Below are positions 19,028-28,165 of a stretch of DNA of 64,000 nucleotides, piece by piece. Made by a program: the position numbers and the translations under genes. Position 1 is the first letter of the stretch, and every line of letters begins with the position of its first letter. The notes under the pieces were generated by a model that saw only the letters and a list, made by a program, of their open reading frames with translations, was not told where the DNA came from and did no database searches. The DNA is from Rubrobacter marinus (GTDB lineage: Bacteria; Actinomycetota; Rubrobacteria; Rubrobacterales; Rubrobacteraceae): assembly GCF_011492965.1 (NCBI RefSeq), contig NZ_CP045122.1:1-64000 (forward strand), given 5' to 3'.

Positions 19028-19983
19028 CTACGGCTCGCGCGAACGGCGCAACAGGTCCGCGCGCACGTCCTCGTTTCGCTCCTCGGCGAAGGCGTCGAGG
19101 ATCTCCCGCTCGCGCCTGGTGAGCTTCTTGGGCACGACCACCCGCGCTTGTGCGACCAGGTCGCCATAGCCCCCGCCCCTTGCTTTGGGGGGCCTGCGCC
19201 GCGCACCCTGAGGCGCCGGCCGTCGTGGGTGCCGGCCGGTAGCTTGAGCTTCACCATCCCCCGGCGGGCTTCGGAACCTCGACCTCTGCCCGGTAGCGGC
19301 TTCGACGAAGCTGACCGGCAGCTCGAAGTGGAAGTCTTCCCCCGACGCTCGAAGACGGCGTGTTTGGCCACCTGCGTGACAACGAACAGGTCCCCGGCGG
19401 GCCGCCGTTTCTTCCCGCGCTGCCGCGGCCGGGGACCCGAACCTTCATCCCGTCCTTGGCACCGGCGGGTATCCTCACCGTGACCTGGCGGCTGGTCTGC
19501 ACGCGCCCGGCCCTCGGCACGTCGGGCACGCTGCCCCGCTGCCGTCGCCGTTCCCCCGCACGCCTGGCACGTCTCATCGAGCGGCACGGCGACGCGCGCC
19601 GTGACGTCCTCCAAGACCTCCTTGAACCCGAGGGCGACGCGCACCGTCAGGTCCTCGCCCCGGACGGGGGCGGCGGTTCGTTGCGGGCACCGAACGCATG
19701 GTCGAAGTCAAGGAGATCGGCGAGGTCGGAGTAGGGCGCCCCCATGCCGTTGGGAGCGGGCCGGGGTAGCCGAGCAGGCCGTCGTCGTAATCGCGACGCT
19801 TTTGGGGTCGGAGAGGATCGAGTAGGCGTGCTGGACCTCTTTGAAGCGCTCCTCGGCCCGCGGGTCCTCGAGGTTGGCGTCCGGGTGGTACTCCCGGGCG
19901 AGCCGGCGGTAGGAGCGGCGGATCTCGTCTTGCAACGCTCCCCTAGAGAGCCCGAGCACCCCGTACAGGTCCGTTGTCGCCAT
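19028..19983 (-). CDS. J-domain co-chaperone (DnaJ-like), multiply frameshifted
   Basis: From ATG at 19981-19983 a J domain is intact: [20 protein letters not shown], then YHPDAN with the HPD motif at residues 33-35, and [15 protein letters not shown]. Frame is then lost and regained several times. The signatures CQACGG and CPTCRGPG show a short zinc finger with two CxxC motifs rather than four. Next come [19 protein letters not shown] and [16 protein letters not shown] from the DnaJ C-terminal substrate domain. The tail [15 protein letters not shown] ends at TAG 19028. The 956-base span is not a multiple of three. It would stimulate a DnaK ATPase; no dnaK or grpE is in the window. Either a decayed extra copy or an error-laden sequence. 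Confidence 0.7.
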
Positions 19984-20155
19984 ACCTAGAACCTTAGCCA
20001 AGCGCCGCCCGTAACGCTACCTTGCGCGGCCGCTACGGGTGGAGAATTCTGGGCGGTGCATCCCCCGCACCCGGCGCCCGTTTGCGCCGCGGCGTGTGGG
20101 GACAGGCTGCGGTCGGAGCCGGGGCGTCCTCCGAAGGCGAGGGGTCGCGGCGGGA

Positions 20156-21670
20156 TCAGGCGGGGTCGTCGGGGTGCGCTATGCCGAGGGAGAGGGCCTT
20201 CTCGACCGTATCGTTGTAGGAACGCGTGCCGAACTTGGCGTTGAGGCTCGCGACCTGGTTGCGAACGGTGCTGGTGGAGCGGCTGAGGACCTGAGCGACC
20301 TCTCGAGGGGTCATGCCCGCGGCTAGACGGTCGAGGACTTGCTGTTCCGCGAGCGTGGGCCGGGGCAGGGGCGGGGGCCGGAGCGACCGCTCCCACGGGC
20401 CTGAAGGTGGGCGAGCGTACGGTCTGCGCCGGCGAGGCGCGCCGCGACCGCGCGGGCCAGGTCCTTCGCCAACTCTTCGTCCTCGGGGTAAAGCGTCGGT
20501 CGCTCGTGGTGCTGTAGAAGCCGATCGCCCCACGCGGCCATGTTCGGCTTCGAGGGGGACGCCTATGTAGGAGCGCACCTGTATCTGCCTGAAGATCGCC
20601 AAGGCCTGGTTGTCGCGGGCGGCGGCGCGGCGGATTCCGTCGTCTATCTCCTTTAGGCGACAGGGCTTGCCGGTCGCAAGGAGTTTCGGGGTGCCGTAGG
20701 AGGAGCCGTAATCCAGCGGGAACTCGCGGAGCATGCTCTCCGCCCACTCGTCGGCGGTCGGCCGAGCGTCGGCGTGCTCGACGGCGACGCGAACGATGGT
20801 TTGTTTGGCGTCGGAGGGGACGAGGTCCACGAAGCACCAATCGGCGATGTCGGGAACGGCATGGCGGGCGATGCTCTTGAGCGCCGCCCGCGTGGTGATC
20901 GCGACGGCCGCCGCTTGGCAGGCCTCGGCGGAGTAGCCGAGCCGGTACTCCGCCGCGCGCCGTGCCCGTTTCTCGCGTTCGGCGCGGCTGCTTCCCTCGC
21001 GCAGCCGCATCTGCTGCTCGGCGTCGCGCCGGACGAACGCGGCGGCCAGGTCTGCGGCCTTTTCCATGAAGAGGATTTCGTCGGCGGAGTAATCGCGGCT
21101 TCTGAGGTCGTGGACCGCCAGGACCCCCCAGGAGGAGGTTCCCTCGTCCGTCCCGCCGATGGCGGTGGTGATGCCGCTCTTGATGCCGTGATCGCGCAGG
21201 TAGTCGTTGGGGAAGCGGTTCTCGAAGACGTAGTTCGTGGAGAGGGTCTCGCCGGTTCGCACGGCCCACCCTGCGTGCGTGCCGTGGCCCAGAGGGCTCT
21301 CGTCATCGAACGCAAGAGGGAAGTTGTGTCGGGCTCGTGAGACGAAACCGCCGGGGACGAGCTCCAGAACCTCGGCGCTACGCGCCCCCATAGCCTCGGC
21401 GACGCGCACCGCCAGGGTCTTGAGAAAATCTGGTAGCGGCCCGACGAACCTCGCGAGGCTATCTAGGGCGTCGCACAGAGCGGGCGGGAGTTGGGGCTGG
21501 CGGCGTATGCTTGTTACCGCGCTCGGACCCGGCCGTCGGCCATTCTCTGGCAATACCTTTTGAGTTCGGTTAGGGTCTCGTTGATGCCGCAAGGGCTTCC
21601 TCCTCGTTGCGTCTCCGGGCGGTCCTTCTGGTTCGCACACCAGAGCTTGGGCCGCCCGGCCCCTCTTCAA
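20156..21670 (-). CDS. GAF-domain regulator with C-terminal LuxR-type helix-turn-helix (frameshifts)
   Basis: Two GAF domains are visible. The first spans about residues 75-215 (LGHGTHAGWAVRTGETL; GITTAIGGTDEGTSSWGVLA; FMEKAADLAAAFVRR). The second follows (DIADWCFVDLVPSDAKQTIV; RSYIGVPLEAE). A LuxR/GerE HTH closes the protein: LAEQQVLDRLAAGMTPREVA, then STSTVRNQVASLNAKFG. Between about 20545 and 20395 the frame breaks; the natural reading includes GAIGFYSTTSDRRFTP and PEDEELAKDLARAVAARLAG in other frames. The start is unsure: the TTG at 21668-21670 has no clear ribosome site. It likely senses a small ligand or redox cue and regulates transcription. Confidence 0.75.
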   Translation of the reverse strand: MKRGRAAQALVCEPEGPPGDATRRKPLRHQRDPNRTQKVLPENGRRPGPSAVTSIRRQPQLPPALCDALDSLARFVGPLPDFLKTLAVRVAEAMGARSAEVLELVPGGFVSRARHNFPLAFDDESPLGHGTHAGWAVRTGETLSTNYVFENRFPNDYLRDHGIKSGITTAIGGTDEGTSSWGVLAVHDLRSRDYSADEILFMEKAADLAAAFVRRDAEQQMRLREGSSRAEREKRARRAAEYRLGYSAEACQAAAVAITTRAALKSIARHAVPDIADWCFVDLVPSDAKQTIVRVAVEHADARPTADEWAESMLREFPLDYGSSYGTPKLLATGKPCRLKEIDDGIRRAAARDNQALAIFRQIQVRSYIGVPLEAEHGRVGRSASTAPRATDALPRGRRVGEGPGPRGRGAPRRRRPYARPPSGPWERSLRPPPLPRPTLAEQQVLDRLAAGMTPREVAQVLSRSTSTVRNQVASLNAKFGTRSYNDTVEKALSLGIAHPDDPA

Positions 21671-21989
21671 TGGCTAAGAGATCACTCGTGTTCCTCGTCT
21701 CGTGCTTGACTGAGCGGGCAACCGCGGGAACTCTTGCAAGCTCTCCGAATCTTGCGCCGAGGACAAGAGAGCCGACTGGCCCTCGAACAGGCATGCTTCG
21801 ACCCTCCGATGCGCCGATCTCGCCATGACCGCGGGTTGCGTGTTCTGGTACCCCATCCAAAAACCACCCTCCTCGCCCTGTGCTCGGGTCTATAAAGAAT
21901 AAAATAAACTCAATCTGTAATGAAATCAAATTTGTTACACGGGGGTGATTGGCTGAATGTTTGTGGGGCTCGGCGTTTTCGTGACGGGT
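21671..21989. other. Intergenic region, no supported gene
   Basis: An AT-rich patch at 21890-21940 may hold promoters for the leftward GAF/LuxR gene. A 119-residue ORF on the minus strand crosses the region but has mixed composition and no family signature, so I leave it out. Confidence 0.5.
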
Positions 21990-23334
21990 TCAGAGCGTGA
22001 CAGGATCGTCGTCCTGCGCCTTGGCTCTGCGAAGCGCCGTCACCACCGACGGGTCCAGACCGGGGAGTACCTCCTCGTCGAGGAGATCAAGGTCTGCTGC
22101 TGCGGCGTAACCGAGTTGAGCCCACTTCGGCTGGCGAGCGGCGTCGTGGCCCGCCCGACCTCTTTGGAGGGCGTGCGCGGCTGGCCGTAGCGCCGTAGGC
22201 AGGGGATCTGACGCCAAGGTTGCTCGTTCGGGGAGCTTCGTGGGAGCTCGTTCATCAGGGTGGTGTAGAGTCGATCGCAGTCGAGCAGAGCCTCCGGTCC
22301 GTACTCGTTGGCCTGCTTGGAGTTGGCGACGACGAGCTCGAACACCTTCTCCGCGCGAGCTTCCTCGCTTGGGCTGAGGCGCAGGACGGGATCCCTGGCG
22401 GCGCGTCTGATGTGGTCGAGGGTTGCGCGCCAATAAGCTCCCCTCTCTGCCCCAATTGCAGGCGCAGGTTGTCCCTGATGTCCCTTAGGCGGCGAAGGAA
22501 GCGTTTGTGGTCGTCCAGGCCTTGATCGGTGGGGCTGTGCTGGTGAGGCGAGACGATACCCAAGGTCCAGAACACGCCGATAGCGCAGAATAGGGCGTTC
22601 TCTGTTGATACTTGCCACGGGGCAAGCAAATGCAACGTGTGGTTTGCGGCGAACGATTGCAGGTAGGCCCACGCCAGCTGGTCGGCCGCCACAAAGAAGA
22701 GGCCTAAGTGACCGAGGACGAAGTAAGCCAGCCGTCGCCTGTAGGGCGGGTCGGCTCCTTCGGCCCGGGCAAGCAGGTAGCTTCGCAGGACCACCGCGGC
22801 CATGAGACCGGCGTAAAGCAGGCAGGGCACCACCAGCAGCGCCCGGTAGGTGAACGCCTCCGGCGGCAGGTCGTGGAAGAGTCCCGTCATCGGGAAGGGG
22901 TGACTGTAGCCGAGTGCGAGGGCGGACACCCAGCATATCGGGAAGACCACCGCGGAGGATTTCAGTAGAAGCTCCAACAGCGGGTTGTTGGCCGCGACCG
23001 GGATCGATCTCGTCACGTCGAACGCCAGGTAGGTGAGCGCGCCCATGGTCCCTATCTCCTCCAGCATGTGCAGGGTGGGTTGCCAAGGCTTCAGGGGATC
23101 GTACAAGCCGGAGAAAACGAACACGGACACCGTCAGGAATACCCAAAGGCCCGTCAGGCCCGCGGCCCTGTACGGCCCATCCCACATGCTCCTGGCCCTG
23201 CGGTAAGTCCATGCACGTATCGCGACGAAAACGGCTAGGCCGGTCAGCGCCATGGCGACCTGGTTGGGCAGGTAGGGGCTGACGTTGAGTAAGCCTACGA
23301 CGGGCGTCGACACCGAGCCGGGGAACCAGAACAA
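21990..23334 (-). CDS. Polytopic membrane protein, MAB_1171c/DUF6545-like, third gene of regulatory trio
   Basis: Start TTG at 23332-23334, with AAAGG upstream, lies 13 bases after the protease gene. About seven hydrophobic segments fill the first 250 residues (LPNQVAMALTGLAVFVAI; GLWVFLTVSVFVFSGLY; SSAVVFPICWVSALALGY; LLVVPCLLYAGLMAAVVL). A cytoplasmic helical C-terminal part follows (KRFLRRLRDIRDNLRLQLG), then in other frames RAARDPVLRLSPSEEARAEK and YAAAADLDLLDEEVLPGLD. Frame changes near 22440 and 22165. Actinobacterial proteins of this layout commonly sit beside an XRE regulator and an ImmA/IrrE protease, as here. Their biochemical role is not established to my knowledge. Confidence 0.65.
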
Positions 23335-23347
23335 ACGAGCAGCCTTT

Positions 23348-23998
23348 CTAGCGTTTCAAGAACAGCCTCTCTCGGAAGTAGGTGCGGGGGCCATAAGCGC
23401 CGAAGGTCCTCAGGTGCTCGGCCCACGAATCGGCGTCGGCCTCGCACCAGCGGAGCAGCCCCTCGCGTAGGGCCGCGCTGTGCTCGCAGGCCGCGAGATC
23501 GAAGGGCGGCCTACGGCTCGTGAATCGCTTCTCCGGCAGCCAGAATCGCACCCGGCCGCTTTGGTCCTCCTCCTTGGGCCGCAGCGGAAGGGGGTGCGCC
23601 GCCACGACGTGGGCCAGCTCGTGGTACATGACGTCCGCAAACTCCTCGCGATCGAGGTCCCGGGGAACCCAGATCTCGCCGCGGTGCGTGCCCTCGATGA
23701 TGCGTATCGAACCACGTATGCCTTCCTGGAGCATCCGTCTGCACCAGAGCTGATCGTCGACGGTCACGACCTTGAGCTCGAGCCCAAGGCGGCTCTGAAG
23801 CACGTCGCGCAGATCCTCGGGCTCGTAGTACCGCCCGGCGAGTCCGAGCTTTTTAAGCGCCGGGAATACCTCTGCTTCCGTGAGCGGGGTCCGCGCGGGC
23901 CGCTCGGAATTGAACTGCTCGTCCAGGTAGTCGGCGACGTAGCGCACCATAGGCTCGGCGCTACCGCCGCCGCGTCCTTCGAGCCTTCCAAAGATCAT
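23348..23998 (-). CDS. ImmA/IrrE-type zinc metallopeptidase
   Basis: The 216-residue protein starts with ATG at 23996-23998, sharing ATGA with the repressor stop. The zinc-binding motif HELAHVVAAH (HExxH) lies near residue 127, after EFADVMY. The domain is flanked by WVPRDLDREEF and by a C-terminal helical part ending RTYFRERLFLKR. Family members such as ImmA of ICEBs1 and IrrE/DdrO-protease of Deinococcus cleave a cognate XRE repressor in response to stress. The overlapping XRE gene makes that partnership likely. The active-site residues are intact. Confidence 0.85.
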   Translation of the reverse strand: MIFGRLEGRGGGSAEPMVRYVADYLDEQFNSERPARTPLTEAEVFPALKKLGLAGRYYEPEDLRDVLQSRLGLELKVVTVDDQLWCRRMLQEGIRGSIRIIEGTHRGEIWVPRDLDREEFADVMYHELAHVVAAHPLPLRPKEEDQSGRVRFWLPEKRFTSRRPPFDLAACEHSAALREGLLRWCEADADSWAEHLRTFGAYGPRTYFRERLFLKR

Positions 23999-24723
23999 CT
24001 CTTATCCGGTTCCTCGCGCCCGCGCAGCTGCTCCATGAGCACCATCACGATGTCCTTGTCCGAGTCGCGCAAGCCCAGGCTCTTGTGCAGCAGAGCGTAG
24101 TTTCTGTCGTCCTTGAGCGCCTCCGCGAGATCCGGGTTGAGTACCGGTCTTCTGCTCCCCCTGCCGAACCAGTAAGAGGGGTCTATGTCGAAGGCGTCCG
24201 AGAGCGCCAGAAGCTGTCCGCGTGTCGGGTTCTCGAGGTCGTCCCCGCGCATCCGGCGCACCTCGTCCTCCGAGAGCCTGCCCTGGGTGAGAGCGGAGAT
24301 CTCGCGGTTGGTGTAGGGCTCGCCGGTCGTCTCGTTGCGCACCTCCTCGAAGAGCCGGTTGAGGAGACCAGCGAGGGAGGAAGAAACAGAGGTCTCGGGT
24401 TCTTCCTCGTTGCCCGGCGCTCCGGGAGGCGAATGCATAGACCGTTCCGGCTTTAGGTAAGTCCGCGCGTCTCGTTCCCAGTCCTCGGGCTCCTCTAGCC
24501 ACAACTCGAACGGCGCGCCCATGACCTCGGCGATCTTCTTCAACTTCTGGACGCCGGGATTATCGATGCGACCCTTGCGTAGAGCCGTTACGTAGGAGCC
24601 CACCACGTACTCGTTGGTCGCCTCCTCGAAGTCCTTGCCCCTCCAAGCACGTCCGGACGGGTGCGGATACAGACGTAGCATCTTCTTGAAGCGCTCCGCG
24701 TAGTACCTGCCTTGGCCGCCCAA
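23995..24723 (-). CDS. XRE-family repressor with two helix-turn-helix regions
   Basis: I choose TTG at 24721-24723 because GGGAGG lies five bases upstream and the protein then opens with LGGQGRYYAERFKKMLRLYP. A longer GTG start at 24849 would read through an operator-like palindrome. Two HTH-like units are visible: VVGSYVTALRKGRIDNPGVQ with LKKIAEVMGAP, and YTNREISALTQGRLSEDEVR with LLALSDAFDIDPSYWF. The stop overlaps the ImmA/IrrE gene by 4 bases. This is a classic repressor/anti-repressor-protease pair; the repressor probably controls its own operon and the divergent SDR gene. Cleavage by the neighbour protease is inference. Confidence 0.75.
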   Translation of the reverse strand: MGGQGRYYAERFKKMLRLYPHPSGRAWRGKDFEEATNEYVVGSYVTALRKGRIDNPGVQKLKKIAEVMGAPFELWLEEPEDWERDARTYLKPERSMHSPPGAPGNEEEPETSVSSSLAGLLNRLFEEVRNETTGEPYTNREISALTQGRLSEDEVRRMRGDDLENPTRGQLLALSDAFDIDPSYWFGRGSRRPVLNPDLAEALKDDRNYALLHKSLGLRDSDKDIVMVLMEQLRGREEPDKR

Positions 24724-24780
24724 ACCGTCCTCCCGATTCGGAGAAACCGACGCAAAGGCGCCGGTTCGTAGTCGTAGGGC

Positions 24781-24802
24781 GTCTGAGTCGTAAAACTCAG
24801 AC
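24781..24802. promoter_or_regulatory. Operator-like inverted repeat between XRE gene and SDR gene
   Basis: GTCTGAGT (24781-24788) and ACTCAGAC (24795-24802) are perfect 8-bp inverted arms around a 6-base spacer. The site lies 58 bases upstream of my chosen start for the XRE gene and 80 bases before the divergent SDR start, a fitting place for autoregulation. Confidence 0.5.
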
Positions 24803-24882
24803 CACAATTCCCTGCTTGCAGAATAGTACCCCTCCCCCTGCGAACGCACAATGCGTGCCCTGCCTCTGGTAGGCTTCCGCAG

Positions 24883-25785
24883 ATGCGCGAGAGCGACGAC
24901 AATCGGCCGCGCGCCGTGGTCGTGACCGGCTCGTCGAGCGGCATCGGGCGGGCCTGCGCCCTCGTGCTCGACCGTATGGGTTATGCGGTGTTCGCCGGGG
25001 TGCGAAAGGTGGAGGACGGAGGAAGCCTGGCGGCCGAGTCCTCTGGACGGTTGACGCCCATCGTCCTCGACGTGGAGGACGATGCTTCAATCCGATCGGC
25101 CGCGGAGACGGTGCGGTCGTCCCTGCCGCGGGGGACGGCGGTTTGGGGTCTGGTGAACAACGCGGGGATCTCGGTGACGGGGCCTTTGGAATTCCTGGAC
25201 CTCGCCGATCTGCGCCGCCAGTTCGAGGTGAACGTCGTCGGCGCCCTGGCCGTTACGCAAAGGTTTTTGCCGCTGCTGAGGGAGGCGAGGGGCCGCATCA
25301 TCAACGTGGGCTCCATTACGGGGCGGATCGCGGTTCCTTTCAGCGGGCCTTACTGCGCTTCAAAAGCTGCCCTCGCGGCGATGAACGACGCCCTCAGGGG
25401 CGAGCTCCAGCCCTTCGGCGTGCGGGTGGTGCTCGTGGAGCCCGGGAGCTTCGACACTCCGATATGGGAGAAGTATGCCTCACGCACGGATCAAGCCTCG
25501 CAGGACCTGTCCGAGGCCGCGCGGCGATTGTACGGCCCTTCCGTGAGGGCCTCTCTGGAGGTTGCGAGGCGCCGCGGCGCCTCGAGCCCATCGCCGGAGA
25601 TCGTGGCCCGCGCCGTGGCGCGGGCGCTCTCTTCCAGGAGACCGAAGAGCCGCTACGTCGTGGGCGTGGACGCCAGGATCGGCGTGCTGCTCGAGAGGTG
25701 CGTTCCCGCCCGACTGCTCGATAAGGCCATGGCCCGCTACCTGCGGCTGCCGCGCCGAATGGGCGGACCCCGCGAGCAACGTTGA
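24883..25785 (+). CDS. Short-chain dehydrogenase/reductase
   Basis: The 300-residue protein is a classical SDR. The nucleotide-binding motif VVVTGSSSGIGRA opens the Rossmann fold. LVNNAGI is the NNAG structural motif. The catalytic Ser lies in IINVGSITG, and Tyr/Lys in YCASKAA. A C-terminal helix rich in Arg follows (ARYLRLPRRM). It would use NAD(P)H to interconvert an alcohol and a carbonyl; the substrate is unknown. A glycosyltransferase follows 41 bases downstream on the same strand, so the pair may modify a lipid or sterol-like compound. Confidence 0.85.
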   Translation: MRESDDNRPRAVVVTGSSSGIGRACALVLDRMGYAVFAGVRKVEDGGSLAAESSGRLTPIVLDVEDDASIRSAAETVRSSLPRGTAVWGLVNNAGISVTGPLEFLDLADLRRQFEVNVVGALAVTQRFLPLLREARGRIINVGSITGRIAVPFSGPYCASKAALAAMNDALRGELQPFGVRVVLVEPGSFDTPIWEKYASRTDQASQDLSEAARRLYGPSVRASLEVARRRGASSPSPEIVARAVARALSSRRPKSRYVVGVDARIGVLLERCVPARLLDKAMARYLRLPRRMGGPREQR

Positions 25786-25826
25786 CGTCGCGATTTGTGG
25801 GCGACCTAACGAAGGAGGGGTAGAGT

Positions 25827-27105
25827 TTGCGGGTGAGCATCGTCACCGGCGGATCCCGCGGCGACGTCCAGCCCTACGTGGCGCTCGGCAACGGGTTGGT
25901 CGGGGCGGGGCACGAGGTCAAGGTAGCGACCTACGCGCCGTTCGAGGGCTTCGTGAGGGATCGAGGGCTCGAGTATGCCCGTTTGAGCGGCGACCCGACG
26001 CGGATCGTTCGCACCCTCCAGGAGTGCGGGCGCGACCCGGTGTGCATAGCGCGCCGGTTTTTCAGCGAGCTCGCCCGGTTCGTCGAGGACAACGTCGGGG
26101 AGTGCATGGAAGCGTGTAGGGGGTCCGACGCCGTGATCTACACGCCAATCGGGTTTGTGGGCTCGTTCGTGGCCCAGAAGCTGGGGGTGCCCGCCGCGAG
26201 TGCCGTCCTACAACCGCTGATCCCGACGCGCGAGTTCCCGAGCGTCATCTGGCCGGAAGCCAAGGTCGTCTCCAACGATCGGCTGCGCGGGACCTACAAC
26301 CGTCTCACCTTCTCCTTGACCGAGCAGGGCTTCTGGCAGCTGTTCCGGTTCCTGGTAAACGGTAGGGTTACGAGAAGACTGGGTCTTCCCCACCTACCGC
26401 CCCTCCCGACATACTTCCACAAACTGCGCCAGAGGAGGGAACTCGCGTTGTGCGGTTGGAGCCCTGCGGTGCTTCCCCCACCGCGCGACTGGGACCCCTG
26501 GGCGCGCGTGACCGGGTACTGGTTCCTCGATCGCTCCGAGGAATGGCGCCCCCCCGCGCACCTCGAAGACTTCCTGGAGAGCGGCGCCCCTCCCGTGTGC
26601 GTGGGGTTCGGCAGCATGAGTATCCGAGACCCGAGGATCACGCAAACGATCCTCTCCGCATTCCGGTCTGCGGGCTCGAGGGGCTGCTCGTAGGCGATTG
26701 GGTCGGCCTGGAAGGTGGCGACCTCCCCGACGACGTGCTCAAAATCGAGGAGGTGCCCCACGAATGGCTCTTCCCAAGGGTACGGGCGGTCGTCCATCAT
26801 GGGGGGCGGGGACGACGGGCGCGGTCCTGAGGGCCGGCATCCCCTCGATCGTCGTACCGTTTCTAGTCGACCAACCCTTCTGGGGCCGAAGGATCGAGGC
26901 CCTGGGCGCGGGCACGGCCCCCATCCCCCGGAAACTTCTCTCCGCGGGGGCGCTGGCCGATGGTCTCCGACGTATCGACAGCGACGCGAGCATCCGGACT
27001 CGAGCCGCCGGTATCGGAGAACAAATCCGAGCGGAAGACGGGGTGCAACGCGCCGTTTCCCTGTTCGAGCGGTACGTCGTGCGCGGAAGGGAAGCAACCC
27101 TTTAA
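25827..27105 (+). CDS. UGT/sterol-glucosyltransferase-like glycosyltransferase (two frameshifts)
   Basis: Start TTG at 25827-25829 follows GAAGGAGGGG. The N-terminus [20 protein letters not shown] is typical of the GT1/GT28 fold seen in sterol and macrolide glucosyltransferases. [12 protein letters not shown] marks the domain junction. The frame changes near 26665. It changes again at the G-run 26801-26806, where one more G would restore the donor-site motif [17 protein letters not shown]. The remaining C-terminus ([20 protein letters not shown]) ends at TAA 27105. Corrected length of about 425 residues is normal. It probably transfers a sugar from a nucleotide donor to a lipid acceptor, perhaps the product of the SDR upstream. 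Confidence 0.8.
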
Positions 27106-28165
27106 CCCCAACGTAGCGTAACGTGCTCCCCGTCCCAACACTCATCTCGTCTTACGTAGCTAACCTTCCGTGCATCCGAGCGTGGTCACCGAATGTCTGT
27201 CCATGGGGCAGGAGTGAACTTCGGTTCCGAAATATATTGCAGCATTCGCTGATGTGATACAGTGCCCGGCTAGTAAGAAAAAGCGCACAAAACAGGGCGG
27301 CGGTGCGCCCCCGCCAAGGATCGCGCACACCGCCGCCGCCAGCCCCATCTTAGCACGGGCTGACGGCGCCCGGACCCACGCCGCTAGGGTTTTTGGAGGA
27401 GGTTCCTTGGCGGCGGTCTTCTTGTCGAAGGTGACTAAGTGATTTCTGGCGGCCCGTGGAGCGGGCCCTCAATCGGTAGTTTTGTGTTACGACCCTTTAT
27501 GCCGTGTCGGCGGGGCACCTGGGTACAAGACCCCGCGACTCGGGAGGGACGGCGAGCAGGACGGCTACGTGTAGTAAACGAGCGGGCAGCGAGGATTGGC
27601 GCTGCTCGTTGGCGTGAGACCTTCCGGACGCGGTTGCGCGTCAATAGTGACCTCCCACGCAAGCTCGCCTCACGACGCACGGCACTTCGCGTAGAGAACT
27701 CGTGGCGAGAACAGCCGAATAGTGACCCCACACGCAAGGGAATGGTGACCTCTCCCGCAAGGTCAAGAGCCGAGCATCGAAGCGTTCCCGTCGAGCTTCT
27801 GGTCGAATACTCGGACCCCACACGTGAATTACCTGCAGATCGGCGTATTCACGCCGGACGCCGCAGGACGGGGGGTTGGCCACGAAGTGGCTGCGGCCAA
27901 TACAGACCACCCACACAAGGAATAGTGACCCCTCGCGCAAGCAATAGTGACCCTACACGCAAGGGAATGGTGACCCTCTACGCAGGCAATAGTGACCCTC
28001 CTGCAAGGGAATAGTGACCTCCCACACAAGGAATAGTGACCCCTCGCGCAAGAGCTCCTCGAAAACCACCTGCAAAACGGCATATTTTTTGCCTTCTAAT
28101 TGGGCGTCCCTGTTGTATGTATGTATGTTTAATGTTCCTGTTGTTTACAGGAAAGGGGGAGGAGG
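27106..28165. other. Replication origin region without protein genes
   Basis: Beyond the iterons, 28077-28150 is distinctly AT-rich (ATATTTTTTGCC, three tandem TATG steps near 28115-28127, TTGTTTACAGG) and would serve as the DNA unwinding element just before rep. A GGCGGTG/CACACCGCC stem is possible near 27297-27345. ORFs crossing the iterons are artefacts of the repeat. Confidence 0.6.
27643..28054 (+). repeat. Iteron array of the replication origin (about 22-bp units)
   Basis: Units matching AATRGTGACCYCNCNCGCAA start at 27921, 27943, 27966, 27988, 28010 and 28032, a near-constant 22-bp step, with a degenerate unit at 27899. Outlying copies start at 27643, 27718 and 27741, and a weak one at 27806. 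All point the same way, toward the Rep gene that starts at 28166. Directly repeated 21-22-bp sites before a rep gene are the hallmark of iteron-controlled plasmid origins. Rep binding is inferred. Confidence 0.9.

Noticed and set aside
19986..21269. 427-residue Arg-rich frame across the GAF/LuxR gene
   Set aside because: Shadow frame except for a short natural segment (GAIGFYSTTSDRRF) that belongs to the GAF domain after a frameshift.
21570..21929. 119-residue minus-strand ORF
   Set aside because: Starts hydrophobic then turns Arg/Gly-rich, with no ribosome site or family; overlaps the 5' part of the regulator gene.
27439..28014. 191-residue ORF across the iterons
   Set aside because: Its repetitive protein simply translates the iteron repeats; no start site or family.
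27643..28054. CRISPR array
   Set aside because: The repeats are contiguous 22-bp units without unique spacers and lie next to a rep gene, so they are iterons.
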